Positions 52,829 to 61,600 of a stretch of 64,000 nucleotides of DNA are shown here, one piece after another. The notes under the pieces are model-generated. The model was not told the origin of the DNA and made no database searches. It saw only the letters and a list, made by a program, of their open reading frames with translations. Each line of letters opens with the position of its first letter. The first letter of the stretch is position 1. Both the position numbers and the translations under genes were made by a program. This stretch comes from Ferruginibacter sp. (GTDB taxonomy: Bacteria > Bacteroidota > Bacteroidia > Chitinophagales > Chitinophagaceae): contig JAGOAX010000009.1 of the NCBI GenBank assembly GCA_017983695.1, positions 1-64,000 on the forward strand. The letters are read 5' to 3'.

Positions 52829-54265
52829 TTAAGGTTTTGGTTTCCATTTTATTTCAAGCAATTCATTCATTTGAAATATGGTAAGTTTTTTCCCAATAAT
52901 ATGCTTGTCTTTATCCAGCAGGTATAAAGTTGGCGTTAAAGTAATATCATACAATTGCCTGAACCCCGGTTTTTGTGCTGCATAATCTGACTCTTCCATT
53001 GCCTTGGTTTTATATACATGTACCCAGTCGTTAAGTTTATGCTCTTTAGTAAATTTCACCCATTCCGGTTTTGAGTTATCCTTATCATCGGGGGTAAGCA
53101 CAGCAAAAATTTTCAGATTGTGTTTTTTCCAGCTGGCCTGGTAAATAGAGTCAAGCCTTGGTACTTCTTCTTTACAATGGCCGCAATTAGGATCCCAAAA
53201 GCAAATAACTGTATAATCTGCATTTACATCATACAATGCCGATGGTTTTCCGGTGCTGTCAATCATTTCCAGGTTAGCGCCTTTTTCGCCAATTAAATTC
53301 GCCATCAGCATATATGCCCTGCGGCTGATGCTTTCCATTTGCTTTTCGTTAAGCCAGCTGGTTAAACCCTTGCTGTGGTATTTATTAAACAGGTGAACAA
53401 ATACAGCATCCTGCCCCATATATTTCGGGTTTATATATTCATCAGTTAACCAGTTCAGCAAAAACTTATACATTTCCGGGCTGCTTCTTGCCAGCAATAA
53501 TTTATAGTCAACATCTTTTATAATGCTATCGGCAGCCTGTGGCACAATTTCACGGTAATACCGTTCCAGCCGTTTTAAAAAAAAGGGTGAGCGGATGATC
53601 CTGTCATCCATAAATGTTACCCCATCCCAATAATGTGCTTTGTAATAATTATAATTATTGATAGTGTCCTGCCGGGTAATTGGGTTATTGGTAAGTACCG
53701 CAGGTTCTTTCATGGCTTTAAGTAAAGCGGTCATCATAGCACTTGGGTTATTTTTTATTAAACCTTCCCGGTATGCATTTAATGCTGCGTTATGCTGGTT
53801 ATAATTTTTTTCGTGTAATAAAGAATCAGCCTTTGTAGCCGACATGGTAAAAGCTATCCGCTCTTCTTCCAGCTGTCTTCCTTTTTGGGCAACAAATTTT
53901 TGATATTGTACATACAATATATTTTCTTTTGAACCGGTTACAACAGTTTTATTAAGCAAATCGGTAGTGTCTGCACTAATATTTATCTTTTGTTCCTTAT
54001 CAATTAAAAATTCAGTTCTCAGGCGTTTCCCCGGAAAAACAATAACATATATACCGCCAGGTAATTTTTTTTCGCCTTTAAATATTGCAAGGCCGGTATT
54101 GCTCATTGCTGCAGAATCTTCCACATTTAAATTTGCGCCCATGTAATAGGTAAGGTAGGCAATGCCGCTTTTGTATTGCGGAGCCTGCAAACTAACCTGG
54201 TAACCCTGGGCAAAACCCAGGTTGGCAAAAATTGTTGCTGCTGCAAAAAAGATATATTTTTTCAT
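52829..54265 (-). CDS. TlpA-like thioredoxin-fold protein (DUF4369/DUF5106 type)
   Basis: The open frame reaches 54340, but an exact -7 box at 54282-54289 and a good signal peptide (KKYIFFAAATIFANLGFAQ) put the start at 54265 (478 residues). An N-terminal beta-rich DUF4369-like domain and a helical DUF5106-like middle lead to a C-terminal thioredoxin fold with the redox motif CGHC in CFWDPNCGHCKEEVPRL. It is probably a periplasmic disulfide reductase or a redox relay. Such multi-domain TlpA proteins are characteristic of Bacteroidota. Confidence 0.88.
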   Translation of the reverse strand: MKKYIFFAAATIFANLGFAQGYQVSLQAPQYKSGIAYLTYYMGANLNVEDSAAMSNTGLAIFKGEKKLPGGIYVIVFPGKRLRTEFLIDKEQKINISADTTDLLNKTVVTGSKENILYVQYQKFVAQKGRQLEEERIAFTMSATKADSLLHEKNYNQHNAALNAYREGLIKNNPSAMMTALLKAMKEPAVLTNNPITRQDTINNYNYYKAHYWDGVTFMDDRIIRSPFFLKRLERYYREIVPQAADSIIKDVDYKLLLARSSPEMYKFLLNWLTDEYINPKYMGQDAVFVHLFNKYHSKGLTSWLNEKQMESISRRAYMLMANLIGEKGANLEMIDSTGKPSALYDVNADYTVICFWDPNCGHCKEEVPRLDSIYQASWKKHNLKIFAVLTPDDKDNSKPEWVKFTKEHKLNDWVHVYKTKAMEESDYAAQKPGFRQLYDITLTPTLYLLDKDKHIIGKKLTIFQMNELLEIKWKPKP

Positions 54266-54281
54266 GATATTATAAGGATAG

Positions 54282-54289
54282 CAAATGTA
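54282..54289 (-). promoter_or_regulatory. -7 box TACATTTG, decides the TlpA-like start
   Basis: The complement matches TAnnTTTG exactly, 16 bp ahead of the ATG at 54265, and excludes the in-frame start at 54340, which would be upstream of the transcript. Confidence 0.65.
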
Positions 54290-54380
54290 TTTAAAATCGC
54301 TGATTAATGTACAACTACGGGCATCGGCATCATTTAACAATTACAATTCGTTAACAAAACGATATTGGTGATTAATAAAG

Positions 54381-54388
54381 TATTTTTG
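54381..54388 (+). promoter_or_regulatory. -7 box TATTTTTG, leaderless GTG start of rlmD
   Basis: This exact TAnnTTTG match ends 6 bp before the GTG at 54394. Transcription should begin at or beside the start codon. Confidence 0.6.
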
Positions 54389-54393
54389 CTGCC

Positions 54394-55878
54394 GTGAAAA
54401 AAGATAAAAAGAAAATAATTCTCGAAAGCGTTTTGGTTACCGACTATGCCGCCGAAGGAAAAGCACTGGCCAAGCTTGATGGTAAGGTGATTTTTATATC
54501 CGGAGCTGTACCCGGCGATGTGGCCGACGTATTTATTACAAAAAACAAAAAAGACTGGGCCGAAGGCAGGGTGCAAAAAATTGTCAGTTATTCTAAAGAA
54601 CGGGTGGAGCCGTTTTGTAAACACTTTAGTGTTTGTGGTGGCTGTAAATGGCAGATGCTGCCTTATGCAAAACAGCTGGAATATAAACAGCAGGAGGCAG
54701 CGCAAAATTTAAGGCGTATTGGAAAAGTGGCTTTGCCCGAAATACTGCCCATTATAGGTGCAGATGATGATAAATATTACCGTAATAAATTAGAATTTAC
54801 TTTTAGCAACAAGCGGTATTTACTACCCGAGGAAATTGCCTCCCCTAAATCCCCTCCCATGGAGGGGACTTTAGAACAGTCTGATATTTTAATAGAGCGT
54901 TCTGATAGCGGAGTGCTTAAAGCCTCGGGGGGTTGGGGGGCTGGTGCTTTAGGCTTTCATGTACCACGCCTTTTTGATAAGATAATTGATATTGAAGAAT
55001 GTTATTTAATGGATGGGGTAAACAATAGCATCCGTAATACTATCCGGGATTTTGCTTTGCAAAACAAGTATTCTTTTTACGATGTACGGGAACATACCGG
55101 GTGGCTGCGTAATATAGTTATCCGCTATTGTACAACCGGAGAGCTGATGGTAAATGTGATTTTTAATTACGAAGAAGAAACAGAACGTAAAAAATTGTTG
55201 CAGCATGTTCTGGAGCAGGTGCCTGCAATAACCACTTTACTATATACCATCAACCCTAAATGGAACGATACCATTTATGATTTAACGCCACAGGTTTATT
55301 CTGGTAAAGGGTTTGTTATGGAAAAACTGGAAGATTTTGTTTTTAAAATATCACCCAAATCATTTTTTCAAACCAACACTAAACAAGCCGAAAAACTGTA
55401 TGCTGTTACAAGAGATTTTGCAGGGTTAACAGGCAATGAAGTAGTGTATGACCTGTATTGTGGTACCGGCAGCATCGGCATTTTTGTAAGCAAACAGGCA
55501 AAAAAAATAATCGGGGTTGAAGTAATTGAAGACGCTATTGAAGATGCAAAAGAAAATGCTGCATTGAATAATATTACCCATGCACAGTTTTTTGCAGGAG
55601 ATGTAATTAAGATTTGCAACGATGATTTTTTTGTAACACATGGCAAGCCCGATGTTATTATAACCGACCCACCAAGAGCCGGCATGCATGATAAACTGGT
55701 AAACAAACTGTTGGAAATTGCAGCACCTAAAATTGTTTATGTAAGCTGCAACACCGCCACACAGGCAAGAGATATCGGCTTATTAAGTGAAAAATATTCG
55801 GTAGAGAAAATACAACCCGTAGATATGTTTCCGCATACCCATCATATAGAATGTGTGGTACTGCTTAAACTGAAATAA
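54394..55878 (+). CDS. rlmD: 23S rRNA (uracil-5-)-methyltransferase RlmD
   Basis: This 494-residue protein has a TRAM domain, the iron-sulfur cysteines CKHFSVCGGC (75, 81, 84) and Cys204 in IEECYL, a SAM site (VYDLYCGTGSIGIF), DPPRAGM and the catalytic Cys in YVSCNTATQARD, all traits of RlmD/RumA. It uses GTG as start. Residues of about 149-184 interrupt the region between the N-terminal domains and LGFHVPRLFDKIIDI; they are encoded by a GC-rich repeat element (54838-54945), which leaves the frame open and adds 36 residues. Confidence 0.92.
   Translation: MKKDKKKIILESVLVTDYAAEGKALAKLDGKVIFISGAVPGDVADVFITKNKKDWAEGRVQKIVSYSKERVEPFCKHFSVCGGCKWQMLPYAKQLEYKQQEAAQNLRRIGKVALPEILPIIGADDDKYYRNKLEFTFSNKRYLLPEEIASPKSPPMEGTLEQSDILIERSDSGVLKASGGWGAGALGFHVPRLFDKIIDIEECYLMDGVNNSIRNTIRDFALQNKYSFYDVREHTGWLRNIVIRYCTTGELMVNVIFNYEEETERKKLLQHVLEQVPAITTLLYTINPKWNDTIYDLTPQVYSGKGFVMEKLEDFVFKISPKSFFQTNTKQAEKLYAVTRDFAGLTGNEVVYDLYCGTGSIGIFVSKQAKKIIGVEVIEDAIEDAKENAALNNITHAQFFAGDVIKICNDDFFVTHGKPDVIITDPPRAGMHDKLVNKLLEIAAPKIVYVSCNTATQARDIGLLSEKYSVEKIQPVDMFPHTHHIECVVLLKLK
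54838..54945. mobile_element. GC-rich palindromic repeat element inserted in frame in rlmD
   Basis: This 108-bp insert begins GCCTCCCCTAAATCCCC, with a hairpin CCCCTCC-cat-GGAGGGG (54851-54867), and ends with GGGGGGTTGGGGGGC; the ends are imperfect inverted repeats (GCC-rich against GGC-rich). The middle has two CTGATA copies and is AT-rich. It resembles short non-autonomous repeats common in Bacteroidota genomes, and its length is a multiple of three. Confidence 0.65.
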
Positions 55879-55902
55879 AAATTTTACAATTAACTTTAAC
55901 GT

Positions 55903-56514
55903 ATGTCATATTATAGTTCCGGTAATAGTTTTCAACGTACAACTCCGGTTGTTTTAAACCTTATTATAATTAATGTGCTTGTTTGGGCTGCACAATTGTC
56001 TTTAGATGATTCGTTTGGTATTACAGGCAAATTTGCTTTGTATCCTTACAAAAGTCCGTTGTTCGAACCCTATCAGCTGGTTACTCATATGTTCACTCAT
56101 GGTGGATGGGCACATATCATTTTTAACATGTTTGCTTTGTGGAGTTTTGGAACCTGGCTGGAAAGATCGTGGGGTCCAAAAAAGTTTTTAATTTTTTACC
56201 TGGCTTGCGGGCTGGCAGCAGGCATTACACATTTAGTTTTCGAAAACGTTCCAGCTGTTGGTGCTTCAGGTGCCATTATGGGATTATTGGCTGCTTTTGC
56301 TTACCTGTTTCCCAATACCGAAATGATCATCTTCCCTATACCTGTACCAATAAAAGCAAAATTTGCCATAGCAATAATGGCTGCCATAGATTTGTTCGGG
56401 GGTGTTTATCCAACAGGAGGCAATATTGCACACTTTGCACATTTAGGCGGCCTGGCAATGGGATTCATACTGGTGATCTTCTGGAACAAAAACAACCGGA
56501 AAACCTTCTATTAA
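55903..56514 (+). CDS. Rhomboid-family intramembrane serine protease
   Basis: This 203-residue membrane protein has the catalytic Ser in GASGAIMGLLAA and the His in HFAHLGGLAMGF, plus the FTHGGWAHIIFNM loop, so it should be an active rhomboid cleaving membrane proteins within the bilayer. Six membrane segments fit. A second rhomboid-like protein and an EEP-family hydrolase are encoded downstream, a set that seems to be conserved in related genomes from general knowledge. Confidence 0.93.
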   Translation: MSYYSSGNSFQRTTPVVLNLIIINVLVWAAQLSLDDSFGITGKFALYPYKSPLFEPYQLVTHMFTHGGWAHIIFNMFALWSFGTWLERSWGPKKFLIFYLACGLAAGITHLVFENVPAVGASGAIMGLLAAFAYLFPNTEMIIFPIPVPIKAKFAIAIMAAIDLFGGVYPTGGNIAHFAHLGGLAMGFILVIFWNKNNRKTFY

Positions 56515-56527
56515 CTCTTAACAATCT

Positions 56528-56558
56528 TTTGCCTTATCTGTTAGTAATTTTACATTTG
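56528..56558 (+). promoter_or_regulatory. Promoter of the second rhomboid-like gene
   Basis: TTTG (56528-56531) and TACATTTG (56551-56558) are 19 bp apart, ideal spacing, and the ATG follows 17 bp later. The second gene can therefore be transcribed apart from the first. Confidence 0.7.
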
Positions 56559-56575
56559 TAAAGAAAGTATTTTTT

Positions 56576-57538
56576 ATGGGAGAGTTGGATCGTTACCAGG
56601 AGTATAAAAAGCCTAAGCGCAGGTTTACGCTTGGGCAGCCGGGCAATGCACTTTTTGCGTTGTTTGCTGCCAATATTGTTTTCTTTTTTCTAATTCTTAT
56701 ATCAAGAGTATTTTTTTTATACACCCACCAGGGCCAGGGTGCCGAAGCAAAGGCTTTTGATGCTTTGCAATGGTTTGCAATGCCGGCTAACTTTACAACA
56801 TTAGGCGAAAGGCCCTGGACAGTTTTAACATTTATGTTTTCGCAGGGTGGTATAGATCCATTTCCTTTATTGCTTACCATGCTAAGCACTATGCTTTGGT
56901 TATGGGCTTTTGGGTATATGCTTCAGGATATATCCGGTAACCGCTATATTTTCCCAATCTATATTTATGGCAGTTTGCTGGGAGCAGTTTTTTTTATTAT
57001 TGTAACCAATACCTTTCCGGCATTAAGGCCAGATATAAATAAGTTGTTTTTATTTGGCTCACAAACCGGCTCGGCAGCACTGGCACTTGCAGTAACCACA
57101 CTGTCTCCAAACTACAGGCTATTCCGGCATATTGGTGCTGGCATCCCGGTATGGGTGGTAACCGGTCTGTTCCTTTTAATAAATTTCTTATTCGCTTTTT
57201 CTCTTAACAACGCCAACAGTTTTGCAATTTTGGGTGGCGCACTGGCCGGCTTCTTATTTGTGATACTTTTAGGTAAAGGAAAAGATGCCAGCACGTGGAT
57301 GCACAACCTGTATGACTGGTGCAGCAATCTTTTTAATCCGGATAAACAAAAGCAGCAAAAAAGAATAAAAGAAAAAGTTTTTTATAATGCAGGAAACCGA
57401 ATGCCTTTTAATAAAACAGCAAATGTAACACAACAACGGGTTGATGAAATACTCGACAAGATCAGCCAGAAGGGATATCACTTTCTTACCGACGAAGAAA
57501 AAAGTATTTTAAAAAGGGCCGGCGAAGAAGAAATTTAG
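56576..57538 (+). CDS. Rhomboid-fold protein, apparently inactive
   Basis: This 320-residue protein has the rhomboid plan of six membrane segments but the position of the catalytic GxSG reads FGSQTGSAALAL, and the later catalytic His is not evident (NANSFAILGGALAGFLF). It is therefore probably a pseudo-protease that binds membrane proteins or modulates its neighbour. The cytoplasmic C-terminal tail ends in VDEILDKISQKGYHFLTDEEKSILKRA, a short conserved motif seen in Bacteroidota rhomboids. Confidence 0.8.
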   Translation: MGELDRYQEYKKPKRRFTLGQPGNALFALFAANIVFFFLILISRVFFLYTHQGQGAEAKAFDALQWFAMPANFTTLGERPWTVLTFMFSQGGIDPFPLLLTMLSTMLWLWAFGYMLQDISGNRYIFPIYIYGSLLGAVFFIIVTNTFPALRPDINKLFLFGSQTGSAALALAVTTLSPNYRLFRHIGAGIPVWVVTGLFLLINFLFAFSLNNANSFAILGGALAGFLFVILLGKGKDASTWMHNLYDWCSNLFNPDKQKQQKRIKEKVFYNAGNRMPFNKTANVTQQRVDEILDKISQKGYHFLTDEEKSILKRAGEEEI

Positions 57539-57591
57539 TTAACATTTTGCTTTAAATATTTTTAAAGCCAAAGCGTTATCTTTAATATACA

Positions 57592-58719
57592 ATGCCCAAA
57601 AGCCTGTTCCGCAGATTAACAAAAAAGTTTTTCATCGTCTCCAATATTATTTTGGCGGTATTGTTTTTATTGGGCTGCTATGGCGGATGGGCCGACCCAA
57701 AAACATGGTGGCCATTGGGTTTTTTAACTTTAGCTGCTTTTTATTTACTGCTGTTATTAATAGGCTTTATTATATTCTGGCTTTTTGTAAAGCCATGGTG
57801 GTCGTTAATTTCTGTTGTAACTATACTATTGGCATATAAACCGGTAACCAATATTATTCCCGTAAGATTTTCTTCATCATTTGATAAACAAAAGCAATCG
57901 GCTGCTTTACGTATTATGAGCTGGAACGTAGAGCATTTTGATATACTGGAACATAAAAATCACCCGGAAAAAAAACAGCAGATGCTGCAGCTGATCAACG
58001 ACTATCAACCCGATATTGCCTGTTACCAGGAAATGGTGGGCAGTGATAAGAATGCTAAAGCCATTAATTATATACCCGACATGATACAGGGAGAAGGATT
58101 TACTGATTATCATTATTCCTTTAATCCAAAACTTGATTTTGACGACAATCATCATTTTGGCATTATCATTTTTTCAAAATACCCCATTATAAATAAACAA
58201 ACCATAAGTTTTTATCCCAATGATTATAATTCCATTTTTCAATATGCAGATATTGTAAAAGGAGAAGATACTGTACGTGTATTTAATATTCATTTGCAAT
58301 CCTTAAAATTCAGCGCCACCAACCTGGAGTATATTGAAAAGCCTGACATTACTGCTGATGAAGACCTGAAGAAATCAAAGAGCCTGATAAGCAAATTAAA
58401 AACAGGGTTTTTAAAAAGAAAGAAACAGGCAGAAAGAATACGGGAAGAACTGGATAAAAGCCCTTATCCGGTAATTGTATGCGGCGATTTTAATGATGTA
58501 CCCAACAGCTACTCCTACAATACAATTGGACAGGGCCTGAAAAATACTTTTAAAGAAAAAGGCAGCGGTATTGGACGTACTTTCAGCGGGATTTCTCCAA
58601 CGCTGCGGATAGATAATATTTTTTCAGCAGACCGGTTTACTGTTAAGCAGTTTTTACGCATCCCCAAAAAACTAAGCGACCACTTTCCCATTTTTGCCGA
58701 TGTGCAATTAGAAAAATAA
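57592..58719 (+). CDS. Endonuclease/exonuclease/phosphatase family protein with membrane anchor
   Basis: This 375-residue protein has two N-terminal membrane segments (about 15-35 and 43-85), then an EEP-fold catalytic domain: MSWNVEHFD, CYQEMVGS, CGDFNDVPNS and LSDHFPIF carry the metal ligands and catalytic His. Such enzymes act on phosphodiesters or phosphomonoesters in DNA, phospholipids or inositol phosphates; the placement outside the membrane argues for a lipid or secreted substrate. It follows two rhomboid-family genes at a 53-bp gap. Confidence 0.87.
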   Translation: MPKSLFRRLTKKFFIVSNIILAVLFLLGCYGGWADPKTWWPLGFLTLAAFYLLLLLIGFIIFWLFVKPWWSLISVVTILLAYKPVTNIIPVRFSSSFDKQKQSAALRIMSWNVEHFDILEHKNHPEKKQQMLQLINDYQPDIACYQEMVGSDKNAKAINYIPDMIQGEGFTDYHYSFNPKLDFDDNHHFGIIIFSKYPIINKQTISFYPNDYNSIFQYADIVKGEDTVRVFNIHLQSLKFSATNLEYIEKPDITADEDLKKSKSLISKLKTGFLKRKKQAERIREELDKSPYPVIVCGDFNDVPNSYSYNTIGQGLKNTFKEKGSGIGRTFSGISPTLRIDNIFSADRFTVKQFLRIPKKLSDHFPIFADVQLEK

Positions 58720-58770
58720 TTGTACTTTCGGGGCATCAAATGAAAAAGATTTCTCCATATCAATTTTGTT

Positions 58771-58818
58771 GTTGCCCTTGCGGCAATCTATAATATCTTT
58801 GATGCCGTTACGGCAACC
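58771..58818 (+). repeat. Pair of short palindromic repeats ahead of cysS
   Basis: GTTGCCCTTGCGGCAATC (58771-58788) and GATGCCGTTACGGCAACC (58801-58818) match at 13 or 14 of 18 positions and each folds on itself (TTGCC/GGCAA type). The remaining 100 bp up to cysS hold no gene. This looks like a degenerate dispersed repeat. Confidence 0.5.
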
Positions 58819-58916
58819 GTTTCATTACAATTTGTTCAATAAAGATTTACGGCTGAAGAGTGCGACGCCAATGAAGCTGAACCGCATTACAGCAGCCCGT
58901 TATCAAAAGAAATATT

Positions 58917-60407
58917 ATGTCTTTAAAAATTTATAACACTTTAACAAGAGAAAAAGAATTATTTACACCCATTACCCCGGGCTATGTTGGTATGTATGTG
59001 TGCGGCCCTACCGTTTACAGCGATGTACACCTGGGTAACTGCCGTACATTTATTTCGTTTGATATTATTTACCGCTACTTAAGGTATTTGAATTATAAAG
59101 TGCGCTATGTACGCAATATTACCGATGCCGGGCATTTAGAAGGCGACCGTGATGAAGGTGATGATAAGTTTAGCAAAATTGCAAGGCGCCAGCAGGTAGA
59201 GCCAATGGAGATCGTTCAAAAATATACATTGGGCTTCAGGCATGTAATGCAGTTGCTGAATAACCTGCCCCCATCAATTGAACCTACTGCTACCGGGCAT
59301 ATTGCCGAACAGATTGAAATGGCGCAGCAGCTTTTAGCAAATGGTTATGCGTATGAAGTAAACGGCACCATTTATTTTGATGTAGAAAAATACAGTAAAG
59401 AAAAAAATTACGGCATTCTTACCAATAGAAAATTAGAAGACCTGTTGGAGGGGACAAGGGATTTAGATGGCCAGGATGAAAAACGTGGCCGGCTTGATTT
59501 TGCTTTATGGATAAAAGCAAAGCCCGAGCATTTAATGCAATGGCCAAGTCCGTGGGGCATGGGTTTTCCGGGCTGGCATATTGAATGCTCTGCAATGAGT
59601 AAAAAATATTTAGGTAAACAGTTTGATATACATGGCGGTGGAATGGACCTTGCTGCAACACATCATACAAACGAAATAGCACAGAGCGAAGCCTGCTACC
59701 ATACCAGCCCGGCTAATTACTGGATGCATACCAATATGTTAACCGTTAACGGCACAAGGATGAGTAAAAGTTTAGGCAATGGATTTTTACCGGAGGAATT
59801 ATTTACCGGCAATCACCCCTTATTGGAAAAAGCCTATGCGCCAATGACGGTACGTTTTTTTATGTTGCAAACACATTACAGAAGCACATTAGATTTTAGT
59901 AACGAAGCACTGCAGGCAAGTGAAAAGGGATTGAAAAGGCTTTGGGATGCATATGAATTGTTGCAAAAAATGACGGTAACCAACGGGCAGGCAGCAACTG
60001 ATACTGAGCTTGATGCTAAAGTGATAAACCTTATTGCAGGGTTTGACGAAAGCATGAATGATGATTTTAATACAGCAAAAGTGCTGGCCAATATGTTTGA
60101 ACTGGTGCCAATAATTAATTCAATAAAAGACGGACTGATTAAAACAGATGCTATTGCTGCTGCTACCTTATTATTATTGCAGCAAAAATTTAAAGCTTAC
60201 CTGGAAGATGTGTTTGGTTTGCAAAAAGCAAGTGCAAACGACAATGCCGCTTTAGGTGGTGTAATGGAATTATTGATAGAGATACGCAAAGAAGCTAAAG
60301 TAAAAAAAGATTTTGCCACATCTGACAAAATCAGGAACCAGCTGGCAACATTGGGCATAAATGTAAAGGACGAAAAAGATGGAGGAGTAAGCTGGAGTGC
60401 GGAATAA
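58917..60407 (+). CDS. cysS: Cysteinyl-tRNA synthetase
   Basis: This 496-residue class I synthetase attaches cysteine to its tRNA. The zinc/HIGH region reads CGPTVYSDVHLGNCRT, then HIECSAM and HGGGMDLAATHHTNE with further zinc ligands, and the KMSKS loop is GTRMSKSLGN. Its length agrees with the family, and an intrinsic terminator follows. Confidence 0.96.
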   Translation: MSLKIYNTLTREKELFTPITPGYVGMYVCGPTVYSDVHLGNCRTFISFDIIYRYLRYLNYKVRYVRNITDAGHLEGDRDEGDDKFSKIARRQQVEPMEIVQKYTLGFRHVMQLLNNLPPSIEPTATGHIAEQIEMAQQLLANGYAYEVNGTIYFDVEKYSKEKNYGILTNRKLEDLLEGTRDLDGQDEKRGRLDFALWIKAKPEHLMQWPSPWGMGFPGWHIECSAMSKKYLGKQFDIHGGGMDLAATHHTNEIAQSEACYHTSPANYWMHTNMLTVNGTRMSKSLGNGFLPEELFTGNHPLLEKAYAPMTVRFFMLQTHYRSTLDFSNEALQASEKGLKRLWDAYELLQKMTVTNGQAATDTELDAKVINLIAGFDESMNDDFNTAKVLANMFELVPIINSIKDGLIKTDAIAAATLLLLQQKFKAYLEDVFGLQKASANDNAALGGVMELLIEIRKEAKVKKDFATSDKIRNQLATLGINVKDEKDGGVSWSAE

Positions 60408-60423
60408 ATTTTTAAATAAACCT

Positions 60424-60455
60424 AAGCTGCCTTAATTTTTTGAGGCAGCTTTTTT
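60424..60455 (+). terminator. Intrinsic terminator after cysS
   Basis: A 9-bp perfect stem (AAGCTGCCT with AGGCAGCTT, extendable by three more pairs) and a T-run follow the stop by 16 bp. Confidence 0.9.
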
Positions 60456-60565
60456 ATGCTTCGCCTTTAAAATTTGCCGGTTCACTCCCTGAAAAATACA
60501 GTTTACGGAGATAGTTAAATCTATAGTGGTTGTTTTTTGTAGTTATATAATAAAAACAATCATTT

Positions 60566-61522
60566 ATGAAAAAGAACACCCCGATTAAAAGTGTATTATT
60601 TGCAGCCTTATTAGGTGCAGCAATCAGTTTTTCATCTTGCGAAAAAGACGATGATCCACAGGTAGTAACCAATACCATAACTGATGTAGTTGTGGCCAAT
60701 GCCAGCTTTAGTGTATTAAAAGAAGCTGTAGTAAAAGCAAATTTAGCTACAACATTAAGCGGTGCCGGGCCTTTTACCGTATTTGCACCAGATAATACTG
60801 CCTTTGCAAGTGCAGGTATTACCTCTTCAACAGTTACGGCATTAAGTGCTACACAATTAAGTGATTTATTATTGTACCACACTATTGGTTCAAAAATTTT
60901 AGCAGCAAATGTACCTGCAGGCCCAAATGCTAAAGTAGTAACCGCCGGTGGCGATTCCGTTTTTGTAACTAAAAATGCAGCAGGTGTATTTGTAAATGGC
61001 ATTAAGGTTGCGGTAGCAGATATTGCTGCTGACAATGGAGTTATACATCAGTTGTCAAAAGCGCTTAATAAACCATCGGGTAATATAGTAGCAACTGCTC
61101 AGGCAGTCGGTTCTGGTTTAGATTCTTTGGTAAAAGCTATTGTACGGGCTAATAATGCACCCGGTGGCGATCCCACTTTAATCAATACTTTAAGTACAGC
61201 CACCATAACTGTCTTTGCTCCAACCAATGCTGCCTTTACACAACTGCTAACGGCGTTGGGCACCAACGATATCAACAATATTCCGGTAGCGACTTTGCTT
61301 GCGGTACTAAGGTATCACGTTGTAGGTGGCAGAGCTTTTTCATCCGACCTGGCAAATGGTAATTTAACCATGTTGGCCGGTGGCAACACTACCATCAGCT
61401 TAACAGCCGGTGCAACCATCAGGGGAAACGGCAACGGAGGAAATGAGTCTAATATTATAGCTACAAACATTATGGCACGCAATGGCGTTGTACATGCTAT
61501 CGACAGGGTATTATTACCATAA
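60566..61522 (+). CDS. Fasciclin (FAS1) domain lipoprotein
   Basis: This 318-residue protein has a lipoprotein signal ending in SFSSC (Cys25), then two FAS1 domains: first at about 40-175 (GPFTVFAPDNTAF ... DNGVIHQLSKAL) and second at about 180-318 (ITVFAPTNAAF ... RNGVVHAIDRVL). FAS1 domains mediate cell adhesion or bind polymers at the surface. It is a single gene. Confidence 0.93.
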   Translation: MKKNTPIKSVLFAALLGAAISFSSCEKDDDPQVVTNTITDVVVANASFSVLKEAVVKANLATTLSGAGPFTVFAPDNTAFASAGITSSTVTALSATQLSDLLLYHTIGSKILAANVPAGPNAKVVTAGGDSVFVTKNAAGVFVNGIKVAVADIAADNGVIHQLSKALNKPSGNIVATAQAVGSGLDSLVKAIVRANNAPGGDPTLINTLSTATITVFAPTNAAFTQLLTALGTNDINNIPVATLLAVLRYHVVGGRAFSSDLANGNLTMLAGGNTTISLTAGATIRGNGNGGNESNIIATNIMARNGVVHAIDRVLLP

Positions 61523-61600
61523 TATGAAAAACTCAACTGCATCAACGGCGAACAATTTTTTGTTTTAGCCGTTGATGTATTATTAAATAAACCGCTAAAC

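Noticed and set aside
60454..61035. Long antisense open frame opposite the fasciclin gene
   Set aside because: It mirrors the alanine/threonine-rich codons of the FAS1 domains and has no independent start signal or motif.
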